From: CAYSGL01 sp964520985
Lineage (GTDB): Bacteria; Pseudomonadota; Alphaproteobacteria; Micavibrionales; Micavibrionaceae
Length of the DNA stretch: 32,523 bases
Direction: 5' to 3'
Assembly (NCBI GenBank): GCA_964520985.1
Contig: CAZFPB010000014.1
Location: 1-32,523, forward strand
Below the pieces are notes generated by a model. It did no database searches and was not told the DNA's origin. It saw only the letters and a program-made list of their open reading frames with translations. Shown one piece after another: positions 14,958 through 22,862 of the stretch. Position numbers and translations under genes: made by a program. Position 1 is the first letter of the stretch; every line of letters starts with the position of its first letter.

Positions 14958-15779
14958 TTAGCGGCGCTGGCCGAGGATGTCGTCTAATGCAGGAGGCCCG
15001 GAGTAGGCCGGTCCCGTGCGGGCACCGACGTTGCGTCCGGTTGCGAAGTTGCCGGGCATGACAGGGGCGGCGCGCTGTGCGCCGGGCTGCTGGCCCTGCT
15101 GAAGCTCAGCCATGATCTCCGCCTTAAGCGCCTCACGCTGCTGCGCCTTCCACGCCGCAGGATCGGAGCCGATTTCGGCCATGGCAGTCTGTTGCTGATG
15201 CCACTGAACGGCTGCGGCCCATGGGTTCGGGCTGCCGTTGACCTGCTGGATGAATTCCTTGGGGAGCTTTCCCGCGTTGGCCGCCTCGTTGAAAGCCCTT
15301 TCGGCCTCGTCAACAAGTCCTGGCGTTTCGCGGAACATCATCTCCGCCATCCCGCGCTGCATGGCCTTCAACTGCCCCATGACGGGACTGACGGCCTGCT
15401 GGACCCCGCGCTGAAGATAAGCGTCGGGATCGGTCCAGATGTCGGGCGCCTGCTCCTGCTCCGGCTGGGCCGGCTTCGGGACAAGCTGAGCGAACAGCTG
15501 GTTGAACTTCGCGTCGAATTGCTGCGCCTGCTCCGCGAGCTTCTTTTCGAAGGACTCGACGGCCTCGGTGTAGCGCTTCTTGCCTTTCTCCCGTTCCGCA
15601 TGAAGCGCCGCGTGGGGGATCATTCCCCCATCGTCGGGCTGCGGTTCGGTTTCGGAAGCAGGTTCGGCGTTCGCTTGCGGCTCTGCCGGCTGCTCAGGCT
15701 GCGGTTCGGGGCGGTTGGCTTCCGGCGCAGGCGCAGAAGCGCCCTGACCGGAGAGGATATTCTCCAGATCGGTGGACAT
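14958..15779 (-). CDS. Scaffolding protein
   Basis: 273 residues from the ATG at 15779 (MSTDLENILSGQGASAPAPE), with AGGA nine bases upstream. The frame is open nine codons further but has no ribosome site there. The protein is Pro/Glu/Gln-rich at the N-terminus (about 15-60), then has a long charged coiled coil (AEREKGKKRYTEAVESFEKK, about 75-115) and a Gln/Ala-rich helical C-terminal half. This composition, the lack of cysteine and the place between portal and major capsid genes are typical of phage scaffolds, which organise capsid assembly and then leave. Confidence 0.85.
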   Translation of the reverse strand: MSTDLENILSGQGASAPAPEANRPEPQPEQPAEPQANAEPASETEPQPDDGGMIPHAALHAEREKGKKRYTEAVESFEKKLAEQAQQFDAKFNQLFAQLVPKPAQPEQEQAPDIWTDPDAYLQRGVQQAVSPVMGQLKAMQRGMAEMMFRETPGLVDEAERAFNEAANAGKLPKEFIQQVNGSPNPWAAAVQWHQQQTAMAEIGSDPAAWKAQQREALKAEIMAELQQGQQPGAQRAAPVMPGNFATGRNVGARTGPAYSGPPALDDILGQRR

Positions 15780-15816
15780 CAGTTTTCCTGTTGACGTGAG
15801 GATCACGAAAGCCCGA

Positions 15817-15891
15817 AGCCCGGCTACGGCATCCCGTTAGTGAGGTGGGACGGTCCTCTGAAGCCCGTTGAGCCCGGCTTCGGCTTCTCGT
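15817..15891. repeat. Pair of imperfect 21-bp direct repeats between portal and scaffold genes
   Basis: Copies at 15817-15837 and 15871-15891 start AGCCCGGCT and match at 18 of 21 positions by eye, 54 bp apart. Each can fold into a small hairpin (AGCC with GGCT), and no T-run follows. They fill the 111-bp gap between the portal stop and the scaffold start. Processing or translation-control hairpins are possible. Confidence 0.5.
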
Positions 15892-17924
15892 CAGCGTGCA
15901 GCGGGTTGCTGCTGCGCTTTCATCCTTGCGGCCTCTGCCTGCGCCTGCATCTGCTGCGGCGCGAGGAGCGTATCGACCTGCGTCTGTTCAGTCTGAGCCA
16001 TCTTGAGGGCGGCGCTTGCGCGCTTGTCCTCTGCGCTCATCATCGTCTCGTACAGTTCGGCCTCGGTCGGGCCTTGCTCAGGCTGCTGGATATCAGGCTG
16101 ATCTGGCGTCAGAGCCTTACGAGCGTTGGCCTCGTTCAGCATGGCCTTGGACTGCGTCTCCGCGACCTTGGCCTCCGCCATGGCCATTTCGAGCATCTTC
16201 ATCCGCTCTTGGAGCTGCGCGACCTGCGGCGGGACGTTCTTGGCCTCGTCCATTGCCGCCATGACCTGATCCTTGTTCTTCAGGTTCGGCATGGCAGCGA
16301 CGATTGCGCGGAACGGAAGCTCACCGTTCGCGTCCATCTTCTTCAGCTCGACAAGGCTCTGGAACTGCTCAAGCTGCGGCGTCAGGCCGTCTGGCGCGTC
16401 ATCGATGATGATGTCGCAGTCGAGTTCGGCGATATTGCCGACCGCGCCCGAAACGCGCTCTTGAAGCGCAGGATCGGCCTGCATCGCCATCTCCAGGCGC
16501 TGCGGATCGACATTGAGGCCCAGCCATTTGATGTTGCGCTCGTCGTCGGTGACCCGAACCCACTTTTCCGCCGTCCAGAACTGCCGGATGCGATACCAGA
16601 CCTTCCGGTAAACCCGGATATCGAGATCACGCAGCGCGTCCATGATGGGCGCGATTTCCATCGCCCCGCCCTGCTGGCTGGCGATGATCGCCTTGCCAGA
16701 CGCCGCGCTCTTCTGAAGCGCATTGCCTTGCAACGCGATGTTGCCGGCCATCATGTCGATTTCGTTCTTGGCCTCCTGAAGCAGGTTCAGATGGCCTTGC
16801 GCGAGGTCGAGCCGGGTATCGTTCTTGACCTTGTCGAAGAAGCCGGGGTTGACCTGCATGACGCCATCAGGGCGCGCGGCCTCACGACGATACGTCTCGA
16901 CGTTGTCGACCGCGCCTTTCTCCATCGTCGTCTGGTTGACGTTCAGGAGGTGCAGGGCTTTCGAGCGGCGCTTATTGATCTCGTCCTGCGGCCCGATCAT
17001 CTCGCGGACAATGCCGTAGCGGTCATTGTCGCGGTTCACGTAGGCCGAGCCGAAGATCAGCTCGCAGTCGCTTTCATCCTTGTCCGTGCGATACGGCGAT
17101 TCACCCTCACGCAGAATGCCGCCCTTGGTGTATTCGGCGAACCACCATTCCTCGCCGCGCAGCATCCAGATCTGGCAGATGCGAACACGGCGACGCTTCT
17201 TGTCCGCCCAGACCTTCCAGCGAGGCTTGTCGTCGAAAGTGTCGCTGATGCTCGACTGGTTCAGCGTGTCGCCAAGAGCGTCCTTTGCGGCCTGATCATC
17301 GCCGTAGATGCGGAGCGCTTCGTCGTAGTCCATCCACTTGACCAGGCCGAGATATCGGGCATCCGAGAAATCCGCCTCGCTCGAATGCGGGTCGTAGAAC
17401 ATGCGATCCCACGGAACGCGGTCGATCGTGATGTCGATGCCGTAGTTGGTCTCCTTGACTGCGACGCGGTAGCCGCCGGCTCCTTCCACCAGCAGGTTAT
17501 CCCAGACCTGAGAGCGCTTATGGTCGAAGCGCTGATCGTCCGCGACATAGCGCAAGGCCTGCTCTACGCCTTCCGCATCCTGCTCATGGCGCGGGGTGCG
17601 AGGGAGAGCGCGCGGGTCAACCCGCTGGGCCATCTCGTAGCCCTTAAGAAAATCCACCTTCCGCTTGACGCGGTTGATGATGATCTCGGGCTGCTTGCGC
17701 TTGCGGAGCGCCGCCTTTTCCTCTGCCGTCAACTGAATGTTGTCGACGTAATCCCGGTCGCGCTCGGCAAGCTGGCGCGCCTCATAGCTCGCGTCTTCGC
17801 TGGATTCGAACATGTCGACGAGTTCTGCCGCAGTCGGCAGATCGTCGTCGCGTTCGCGCTCCATCTCGAAATCCGGGCCTGCGCGTCGGAATTCGAGAAT
17901 GGTCGCAACGTTCTGTGCGGCCAT
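15891..17924 (-). CDS. Portal protein, P22 gp1-like
   Basis: 677 residues, close to the roughly 725 of P22 gp1. Family features include an acidic N-terminus with RDRDYVDNIQLTAEEKAALR, the RKQPEIIINRVKRKVDFLKG segment, VPWDRMFYDPHSSEADFSD (near 168-186), and FGSAYVNRDNDRYGIVREM leading to a long helix with DEINKRRSKALHLL (near 310). A Gln/Ala-rich C-terminal barrel helix (about 560-677) is present. Twelve copies form the DNA channel that docks the terminase. The ATG lies three bases after the terminase TAG, showing tight coupling. The order terminase, portal, scaffold, coat is standard. Confidence 0.92.
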   Translation of the reverse strand: MAAQNVATILEFRRAGPDFEMERERDDDLPTAAELVDMFESSEDASYEARQLAERDRDYVDNIQLTAEEKAALRKRKQPEIIINRVKRKVDFLKGYEMAQRVDPRALPRTPRHEQDAEGVEQALRYVADDQRFDHKRSQVWDNLLVEGAGGYRVAVKETNYGIDITIDRVPWDRMFYDPHSSEADFSDARYLGLVKWMDYDEALRIYGDDQAAKDALGDTLNQSSISDTFDDKPRWKVWADKKRRRVRICQIWMLRGEEWWFAEYTKGGILREGESPYRTDKDESDCELIFGSAYVNRDNDRYGIVREMIGPQDEINKRRSKALHLLNVNQTTMEKGAVDNVETYRREAARPDGVMQVNPGFFDKVKNDTRLDLAQGHLNLLQEAKNEIDMMAGNIALQGNALQKSAASGKAIIASQQGGAMEIAPIMDALRDLDIRVYRKVWYRIRQFWTAEKWVRVTDDERNIKWLGLNVDPQRLEMAMQADPALQERVSGAVGNIAELDCDIIIDDAPDGLTPQLEQFQSLVELKKMDANGELPFRAIVAAMPNLKNKDQVMAAMDEAKNVPPQVAQLQERMKMLEMAMAEAKVAETQSKAMLNEANARKALTPDQPDIQQPEQGPTEAELYETMMSAEDKRASAALKMAQTEQTQVDTLLAPQQMQAQAEAARMKAQQQPAAR

Positions 17925-17927
17925 GGG

Positions 17928-19403
17928 CTAAACCACTTTCCAGCTGTCTTCAGCCTCGTCGTCATCGCGGTCGTAGCGGTCGCGGCGGGGCTTCTCTTTC
18001 GGCCGGGCCTCTGGCGTCCAGGGGCGGCTCATGCAGGCGTAACGCCACTCGTCGGCAGCGTGGTCTTCGCCGTCGCTGTCCAAGTCTTCCGGCCTGTCAG
18101 CGTCGTGCTGAAGCGCCGGGATCGTCCTGATGCTGTCCACGCAGGTATCGAACGTGACGATCATCGGCCGGTCATCGCCATCACCAACAAGTCGACTGCG
18201 CAATTGATCCCAGCCGCCCATGGCGCCGCGCTGCGTGACACGCTTGTTGTCGGCTGGACGGAAAAAAACCTTGTTGCCTGAACCGCGCGATATGCGCTCT
18301 GCAATCGAAGGGCCGCCGTCCTCGCTAAACGCGGCGGGGTCGAGCACGCCTCCAGTCAGCTTGGGGTCGTCCTTTTCACGCTCCCAGAGCCCGGCGCCAA
18401 CAGGCTCGGCATGAAGCTTCAGGCCCGTGTTCGGCTTACCGGGCTGGCAGCCGTACCACTCTCGGTATCGGAGCATGCAGCCGCGAGGCAGCCACAGGTT
18501 GCCGACCTTCGTGTCCTCGGTTGCTACAGCCCACCAGCCGAATGAGAACGGCTTTGCGGAGCCCCAGTCACCAGACCTGAACCTCATCCACTCCTTCGGA
18601 ATCTCGAACGGCTTGATGACGTGGCGCTTGCGATCCCAGCAATCGAAGAACGCCCCCTCGATGACATCCCAATCGCCCCAGCGCATGGCAGCGACGAGCG
18701 TTGCCGAGCCGAGGCCCTCAAGGCGCGTCTCGTACCCAGGGTCGTCCGAGGCCATGCTCGGGTTGTCTTCGAGCCGGGCCGGGATGTACTGCCGCAACAT
18801 GCCGCCTTCAGACGGCGTTGTGCGCCATATCGTCATCGGCACATTGGCAATGACGAAGGTCGTCTTGACCCAGAGGTGGCCGATGTTGCCGGGGTTGGCT
18901 CCGCACAGAATGCGCGGGAACTGGCCTGCGTATTGAGCAGGGATCGTGACGCCAACCATGCGAACGCGGTTACGGAGAAAGCGATACATGCTCTCCGTGA
19001 AGTGCGTCAGCTCGTCGACAAGCAGGACGTGGATTTCCGCGCCCTGGTATTTGTAGATGTCCTTCTCGTCCTTGCAGTGGCAGAGATAAATCTTGCTACC
19101 GTTCCAGAACCTGATCTCGTCCTCGACGATGTCGACGAAGCCGCAGAGCACCCAGCCAGCCAGCATGGAGCGGAAGCCCTTCGGCCCTTCCATGTGGTTC
19201 TTGACCAGATCGTCTCGGATTCGGCGGAAAAGATAGACCTGAAGACCGGGGATCGCGGCGCACCACAGGATGGCCGCCACTCGCATCAAATGGGATTTGC
19301 CGCCGCCGGCCGCACCGCCGTACAGAACCTCGTTTGCCGTCGACTGAAGCGCTTCACCCTGTTTCGGATGAAGGCTCAGATCCAGGCTTGCCAATTGTGA
19401 CAT
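17928..19403 (-). CDS. terL: Terminase large subunit
   Basis: 491 residues, the DNA packaging motor ATPase and nuclease. Walker A is GGAAGGGKS (29-37), Walker B is IHVLLVDE (124-131), and the coupling motif is CGANPGN (about 167-173). The nuclease domain starts near 270 with RFRSGDWG, where Asp279 is the first metal ligand, and a late acidic residue is expected in the DEWRYA segment near 450. The C-terminus is a charged Arg/Asp/Glu tail. The first 50 bases overlap the small subunit gene in another frame, a common arrangement. The ATG has no strong ribosome site, so coupling to terS is likely. Confidence 0.95.
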   Translation of the reverse strand: MSQLASLDLSLHPKQGEALQSTANEVLYGGAAGGGKSHLMRVAAILWCAAIPGLQVYLFRRIRDDLVKNHMEGPKGFRSMLAGWVLCGFVDIVEDEIRFWNGSKIYLCHCKDEKDIYKYQGAEIHVLLVDELTHFTESMYRFLRNRVRMVGVTIPAQYAGQFPRILCGANPGNIGHLWVKTTFVIANVPMTIWRTTPSEGGMLRQYIPARLEDNPSMASDDPGYETRLEGLGSATLVAAMRWGDWDVIEGAFFDCWDRKRHVIKPFEIPKEWMRFRSGDWGSAKPFSFGWWAVATEDTKVGNLWLPRGCMLRYREWYGCQPGKPNTGLKLHAEPVGAGLWEREKDDPKLTGGVLDPAAFSEDGGPSIAERISRGSGNKVFFRPADNKRVTQRGAMGGWDQLRSRLVGDGDDRPMIVTFDTCVDSIRTIPALQHDADRPEDLDSDGEDHAADEWRYACMSRPWTPEARPKEKPRRDRYDRDDDEAEDSWKVV

Positions 19404-19815
19404 TCAGCACCGGGACGAGCGGGGCGCCACCGGCACCAGTCAGCTCTTGTGTGATCTTGTCGCCGTACTTCTTCGGCTGGAGCTTTCCGGCCATCCACTT
19501 GCGAGCGTCGACCTGAAGACGACGGTGCTCGATCATGTCGCCCGTCGTGGTCTCGATGCCCTTGTCGGTGACCTTGGTCCGCTGCCCTTCCATCGGCGTG
19601 TCCGCGATGGTCAAGATTTCGTCGAAGAGGGAATCGGCCTGAGTTTCGCGCGCGCGGGCGTACTGGTCGCTGAAGGCGCTATCAGCGGAAAGCCACCTGA
19701 AAACCGTCGCCTTGTTCGGCATATCGTCTTCGGAGCAGATCGCTCTCAGGCTCTCCCCGTTGGCGATGCGCTCGCAGATGAGGTCTGCGATCTCCTGCGA
19801 GAACTCGACGCCCAT
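19354..19815 (-). CDS. terS: Terminase small subunit
   Basis: 153 residues from the ATG at 19815, preceded by AAGGGTGAG and overlapping the previous stop as TGATG. A GTG one codon upstream is possible but less likely. The N-terminal half is a helix-turn-helix: ADLICERIANGESLRAICSE then NKATVFRWLSADSAFSDQYA, the classic pattern of phage small terminases that recognise the packaging site. Then follow DSLFDEILTIADTP and RRLQVDARKWMAGKLQPKKY, also characteristic. Its binding site may be in or near the non-coding stretch 20025-20307. Confidence 0.9.
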   Translation of the reverse strand: MGVEFSQEIADLICERIANGESLRAICSEDDMPNKATVFRWLSADSAFSDQYARARETQADSLFDEILTIADTPMEGQRTKVTDKGIETTTGDMIEHRRLQVDARKWMAGKLQPKKYGDKITQELTGAGGAPLVPVLNVTIGKPGSEPSSETG

Positions 19816-20024
19816 CACTCACCCTTACGAGCGGCCAGCCATTCCTTGAGCTTGCCGACCGCCTCAGCAGTTCCGTCATAATCGCGACGCCACGCCTGCG
19901 CAGTGCGCGCGCCGTCTCTGACAACGGCTACCCCGGTGAGGTAGCCGTGGTCATCGCTGAAGTGGACCTGATCGGCTCCAGCGGCCTTAAGTTCGTCCGT
20001 GATGGCGTTGCGCTCGCGGTCCAT
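19815..20024 (-). CDS. Small hypothetical protein, first gene of late operon
   Basis: 69 residues from the ATG at 20024 (MDRERNAITDELKAAGADQV). GAGG eight bases upstream and an intrinsic terminator just before it support this start over longer alternatives. It contains a compact beta hairpin region (VHFSDDHGYLTGVAVVRDG) and a helical C-terminus (KLKEWLAARKGE). It is coupled by TGATG to the small terminase. I do not recognise the family; its place suggests a packaging accessory. Confidence 0.75.
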   Translation of the reverse strand: MDRERNAITDELKAAGADQVHFSDDHGYLTGVAVVRDGARTAQAWRRDYDGTAEAVGKLKEWLAARKGE

Positions 20025-20036
20025 CACAACCTCAAC

Positions 20037-20067
20037 AAAAAGCCCGGCAGCCTTTGGGGCTCCGGGC
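20037..20067 (-). terminator. Leader terminator before the late operon
   Basis: On the minus strand a bulged stem (GCCCGG then GCC, pairing with GGC and CCGGGC) is followed by five T residues, about 13 bases before the 20024 start codon. It would stop transcripts arriving from the early operon or from a late promoter, unless antiterminated. Confidence 0.8.
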
Positions 20068-20307
20068 GGGAAGGATCGTGCGCAAGAGTAACTATCGAGC
20101 GCACTGCGGTCGGCCGGGAAGCATGACCCGTAGGGCGGAACCACAAACGAAGGAGACGGCAAGGGCCGTATCGATGCCTACGGTAGCGGTTTACGGAGGC
20201 GCCCTCGGGCAACCCCCAGCCTCAGTGTCTAAGGCCGGCGCCCGGCCATCTCTGAACCGGGCGCGAAAATCGATCGTCTATTTCCATGCCACTTCAGAGG
20301 GCGCCTG
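20068..20307 (-). promoter_or_regulatory. Structured non-coding late leader
   Basis: 240 bases without a convincing gene between the candidate late regulator and the leader terminator. A perfect TTGACA (minus strand, 20306-20311) overlaps the stop of the 20308-21024 gene, but only a poor -10 follows, as at activator-dependent promoters. A strong hairpin GGCCGG-CGC-CCGGCC lies at 20233-20247. A 9-bp inverted repeat (GGCGCCCTC at 20198-20206, GAGGGCGCC at 20297-20305) brackets it. It may hold the late promoter and antitermination site, or the packaging site, or both. Confidence 0.5.
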
Positions 20308-21024
20308 TCAATCGCGCCAATGGCGAATCTTGCCTGAGCGCACAGGGCTAATGCCGAAATGCTCGACGAGGGTCGTGAGTCCGGCCTTGAGCATGGTCAG
20401 GGCAATGGCTGAGCGCGTCTTGGAACTTGCATAATCGCCAACGAACGAGCCGGCGTCGGCGAGCGTCAGCTCCTCGCAAACGACGGCATCGGTGACCTTG
20501 GCAAGCCATGAGCCCATGCGCTCGCGGGCCTCGCGATATTCAAGGCGGTGCTGCGCGGCGTATTCGGTAGCTGGGGTGAGATAGGCGGGCTCTGCTTCCC
20601 CACCGAACACGCGGTCAAGGTTCTGCGCACCGATGCCCTTCAAGCCACCGTCGAACCAGTGTCGGTAATAGCGCTCGCCGGCTTCCCGAAGGAGGCCGTT
20701 TCGTTCGCGATCGGCGGGGTCGAGCATCTGGCGCGAGGCGAGCCATTGCAGAGGGGCTTGGTTCACCCGGATCATTCCTTCGCGGTTCATGAGTTCGGAT
20801 TTCACAAGCCCAAGCTTCCGGCTGGTGATGTTGCAGACAGGGTTGATGCCGGCCTGCACATAGGCAGACAGCGGCACGACAGCGCCTAGGTCGCGACGGG
20901 TGGTGGTCCCATCGGCATGGTGCGTCTCCTCCACGGCGCGAGGCATGGAGACAATCTCGGGCTGCCTGATCTTCCCCGCTAGGCTGATCGGTGATTGAGC
21001 CTTGCGCCTGCCTGCCTTCGCCAT
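20308..21024 (-). CDS. Candidate late-gene regulator with HTH-like C-terminus
   Basis: 238 residues. The middle segment NGLLREAGERYYRHWFDGG and GLKGIGAQNLDRVFGG (about 109-143) recalls DUF6456-type proteins of alphaproteobacteria and their phages. The following helical region (YREARERMGSWLAKV, then VVCEELTLADAGSFVGDYAS and a last helix LTMLKAGLTTLVEHFG) looks like a sigma-region-4 or ArpU/RinA-style helix-turn-helix. AAGGA precedes the ATG. It is the last early gene before the structured leader and the terminase genes, exactly where Q, RinA or ArpU regulators sit in other phages. The family memory is soft and the role is inferred from place. Confidence 0.6.
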   Translation of the reverse strand: MAKAGRRKAQSPISLAGKIRQPEIVSMPRAVEETHHADGTTTRRDLGAVVPLSAYVQAGINPVCNITSRKLGLVKSELMNREGMIRVNQAPLQWLASRQMLDPADRERNGLLREAGERYYRHWFDGGLKGIGAQNLDRVFGGEAEPAYLTPATEYAAQHRLEYREARERMGSWLAKVTDAVVCEELTLADAGSFVGDYASSKTRSAIALTMLKAGLTTLVEHFGISPVRSGKIRHWRD

Positions 21025-21027
21025 GGT

Positions 21028-21309
21028 TCAGTCCTTGGATTTGAGGGAGCGGATGATCGTGGCGATGCGGTCGCAGGCGCCATCCTGTGCCCGGTAGATG
21101 TCAGCATTCTCGCTGGCATAGGTGTGCGCTGGACCGCCGTAAGCTTTCTCAGCCGCCCGCGCCGCCTCCTCCAGCTTGTCGTTCTGTGCATTTTCGAACG
21201 CGCAGATGAGCAAAGCTTCCAACGTGCCGACATCCAAGCCGCCCGCGTCGATTTCGGCTGCGACGTATCGTGAAAGCTCCTTCGCTCTCTCTTCCGCAAT
21301 TGTGGTCAT
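21028..21309 (-). CDS. Small helical hypothetical protein
   Basis: 93 residues from the ATG at 21309 (MTTIAEERAKELSRYVAAEI), which overlaps the previous stop as ATGA. Mostly helical and acidic, with LDVGTLEALLICAFENAQND and KLEEAARAAEKAY, and a C-terminal segment DGACDRIATIIRSLKSKD. No known motif was seen. It lies between small unknown genes and the candidate late regulator. Confidence 0.75.
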   Translation of the reverse strand: MTTIAEERAKELSRYVAAEIDAGGLDVGTLEALLICAFENAQNDKLEEAARAAEKAYGGPAHTYASENADIYRAQDGACDRIATIIRSLKSKD

Positions 21310-21524
21310 GGGGTGGGGTCTTTCTTTGTGGCATCCGCGAGTTTCTGAGCCTTGAACTGCCATTTCCGATGCTTTTTCCACGTGCGCTGGCTGTAGCGCC
21401 AGAAATCATCCCAAGCAGTCGGAAGGCGCAGACGAGACCGGCGAACACGCATGCCGTCGCTCACATCCGCCGTGGCCTGACGAATCTCCTGTGTGGTTTT
21501 CATGTTTCGAAGCCAGCGGCCCAC
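21306..21524 (-). CDS. Small basic hypothetical protein (GTG start)
   Basis: 72 residues. The GTG at 21524 is chosen because GAGGG lies six bases upstream and the codon follows the previous TAG by one base. The first internal ATG (21503, MKTTQEIRQATAD) has no ribosome site. The product is very basic and aromatic (RVRRSRLRLPTAWDDFWRYS, RTWKKHRKWQFKAQ), suggesting nucleic acid or membrane-surface contact. Family unknown. The stop overlaps the next start by ATGA. Confidence 0.65.
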   Translation of the reverse strand: MGRWLRNMKTTQEIRQATADVSDGMRVRRSRLRLPTAWDDFWRYSQRTWKKHRKWQFKAQKLADATKKDPTP

Positions 21525-21525
21525 G

Positions 21526-21702
21526 CTATTCCCTCGCGTTCGGGGTGGTGGGGGTGGGCTTCGCGAGACTCCGGCCACAGCCTTTCAGCCGCTCGGCCAT
21601 GGCGCGCAGGCGCTGGTTGGTTTTGTCCTGCTTCGTTGGTTGTCGCTCGAACCGCCGAGCCGGCGTCACAAGAGACAGCCTGTAGGTCTGGCGGCCCTTC
21701 AT
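21526..21702 (-). CDS. Very small basic hypothetical protein
   Basis: 58 residues (MKGRQTYRLSLVTPARRFER at the start). The ATG at 21702 overlaps the previous stop by four bases (ATGA), and the stop lies one base from the next start, so it fits the operon exactly. It is rich in Arg, Lys, Gln and Thr with a Pro/Thr tail (AKPTPTTPNARE). Longer open frames on both strands in this stretch lack ribosome sites and break the operon spacing. Function unknown. Confidence 0.6.
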   Translation of the reverse strand: MKGRQTYRLSLVTPARRFERQPTKQDKTNQRLRAMAERLKGCGRSLAKPTPTTPNARE

Positions 21703-22097
21703 TGCCGCATCCTCTTGGCCGCGCGCTCCAACGCCTTTTCTGCCAAATCCCAGACGCCGGCTTGGTCGTCATTGGAGAGACGATCGAAGATGCGTTCGAC
21801 CGCTCCGAAGACGTTATGCATTGGCAGGTGAACGGTGCCGTGCGGGTGGCGATAGACCACATCATCGCCCTCGATATGGCGAATGAAGAGGTCGCTATTA
21901 ATGGCGCAGTCCAGCAGCACGCAGACCCATGCCTGCTCGACTGGATATTCAGTCCCGACGACAGCCCGCTTCAGTATCTCCTCAGACTGAGGGTCCATGT
22001 CGAGCGTGGCGCCATCGATGATCTGTATCGCGCGCTCTTGGGCGAAGTCGGACTGTAGCAGGCCCCATTTGCTGAAGTTGTGCTCAATGACGTTCAT
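21699..22097 (-). CDS. Hypothetical early protein
   Basis: 132 residues from the ATG at 22097 (MNVIEHNFSKWGLLQSDFAQ), with AAAGG about 11 bases upstream. It overlaps the end of the ribbon-helix-helix gene by 14 bases. Acidic mixed alpha/beta with YPVEQAWVCVLLDCAINSDL and a helical C-terminus (NDDQAGVWDLAEKALERAAK). I do not recognise a domain. Confidence 0.75.
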   Translation of the reverse strand: MNVIEHNFSKWGLLQSDFAQERAIQIIDGATLDMDPQSEEILKRAVVGTEYPVEQAWVCVLLDCAINSDLFIRHIEGDDVVYRHPHGTVHLPMHNVFGAVERIFDRLSNDDQAGVWDLAEKALERAAKRMRQ

Positions 22098-22275
22098 CGT
22101 CGCGGCCTTTCTCAGATTCGATGCCGCGCTCAACGAGCGTGCGGATCAGGTGGCTGATTGACATGCCGTCGTCCCACGCGCGCTTGACCAGCATCGCCTT
22201 TTGCTCAGGCGTCACGGTAAACATCATCGCTTCAGAGAAGCGCTTTGGGCGGCCACTTCCGCGCTTTCCACCCAT
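22084..22275 (-). CDS. Ribbon-helix-helix DNA-binding protein
   Basis: 63 residues from the ATG at 22275, which overlaps the previous stop as TGATG. After a basic lead (GGKRGSGRPKRFSEAM) comes FTVTPEQKAMLVKRAWDDG then MSISHLIRTLVERGIE: a strand, a helix, a turn and a second helix, the pattern of CopG/Arc-type ribbon-helix-helix repressors that act as dimers. It may control its own operon or replication genes beside it. Confidence 0.75.
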   Translation of the reverse strand: MGGKRGSGRPKRFSEAMMFTVTPEQKAMLVKRAWDDGMSISHLIRTLVERGIESEKGRDDERH

Positions 22276-22862
22276 CAGGCAGCCCTCCCTTCCCATCCAT
22301 CGAACTGCTCGTCAGGGCTGGGAACGACACGATCCGAAAGCTCCTCACGGAAGATGGCGCGAGCCTCGTCAGAGAGCTGATAGCTGCCCTCACGGAGCTT
22401 GGCGGCAGCCTTGGCCACCTCGCGGTCACGCTCGGCTCTCAGAGCCTCAGGCATGGCTTCTCGATCGACGACGGCTTCTCCGGTCGAGGGCTTGATGCCG
22501 AACCGATCGCGGGCCGCATCGGCCTGAGCCTTGCGGCGCTCCCACTCTTCCTCGGTCGGCTCGACATCGCCCGGCGCCGGCAGTGCCAGACGCTTCGGCG
22601 GCGCAATCAGATCCTCGCAGTAGCGGCAGGCTCGGGACAGCTCGGCCGTGGTCGGAAGGAACCGGCCGCCGAACCATTCGAACTCGCCACGGATGAGCCG
22701 GGTCACAGCCTTCTGGATCGCCGGGAGCGAATAGCCTTCGACGGCCATCAGGTAGGTGGCAGCTCCGCCCATGCCGTTGCCGCGCTCAGCGGGGAAGGCG
22801 ACGAAGAGCGCCTTGAGGGCGCTGGTGGCTTCAGCCTGTGAGGCGGGGGAATTGCTGGACAT
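22275..22862 (-). CDS. Hypothetical replication-module protein, possibly helicase-loader-like
   Basis: 195 residues from the ATG at 22862, with GGAG ten bases upstream; a TTG four codons earlier is a weaker option. The N-terminal half (about 8-95) is helical: ALKALFVAFPAERGNG, AATYLMAVEGYSLPAIQKAV, LIRGEFEWFGGRFLPTTAEL, then SRACRYCEDL. That series of helices with a PPT/LPTTAEL motif resembles the N-terminal domain of G39P-like helicase loader/inhibitor proteins. The C-terminal half is charged and helical. It overlaps the probable replication protein by 32 bases. The loader idea is tentative. Confidence 0.6.
   Translation of the reverse strand: MSSNSPASQAEATSALKALFVAFPAERGNGMGGAATYLMAVEGYSLPAIQKAVTRLIRGEFEWFGGRFLPTTAELSRACRYCEDLIAPPKRLALPAPGDVEPTEEEWERRKAQADAARDRFGIKPSTGEAVVDREAMPEALRAERDREVAKAAAKLREGSYQLSDEARAIFREELSDRVVPSPDEQFDGWEGRAA

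Noticed and set aside
15840..18281. An 813-codon open frame on the plus strand
   Set aside because: It is antisense to the portal and large terminase genes, whose motifs are clear. Long antisense frames are expected in G+C-rich DNA with this codon use, and no ribosome site or domain supports it.
20237..20305. Possible tRNA: 7-bp GGCGCCC/GGGCGCC ends about 68 bases apart
   Set aside because: No T-arm, anticodon arm or D-arm could be drawn. GGCGCC is self-complementary and recurs locally.
20054..20434. A 126-codon plus-strand frame across the late leader
   Set aside because: It runs through strong hairpins and into the antisense of the regulator gene, has no ribosome site, and no protein pattern is visible.
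21500..21865. A 121-codon minus-strand frame ending with an ATGA-like overlap
   Set aside because: Its C-terminal part competes with the 58-residue gene 21526-21702, which has exact operon spacing on both sides; the frame lacks a ribosome site.
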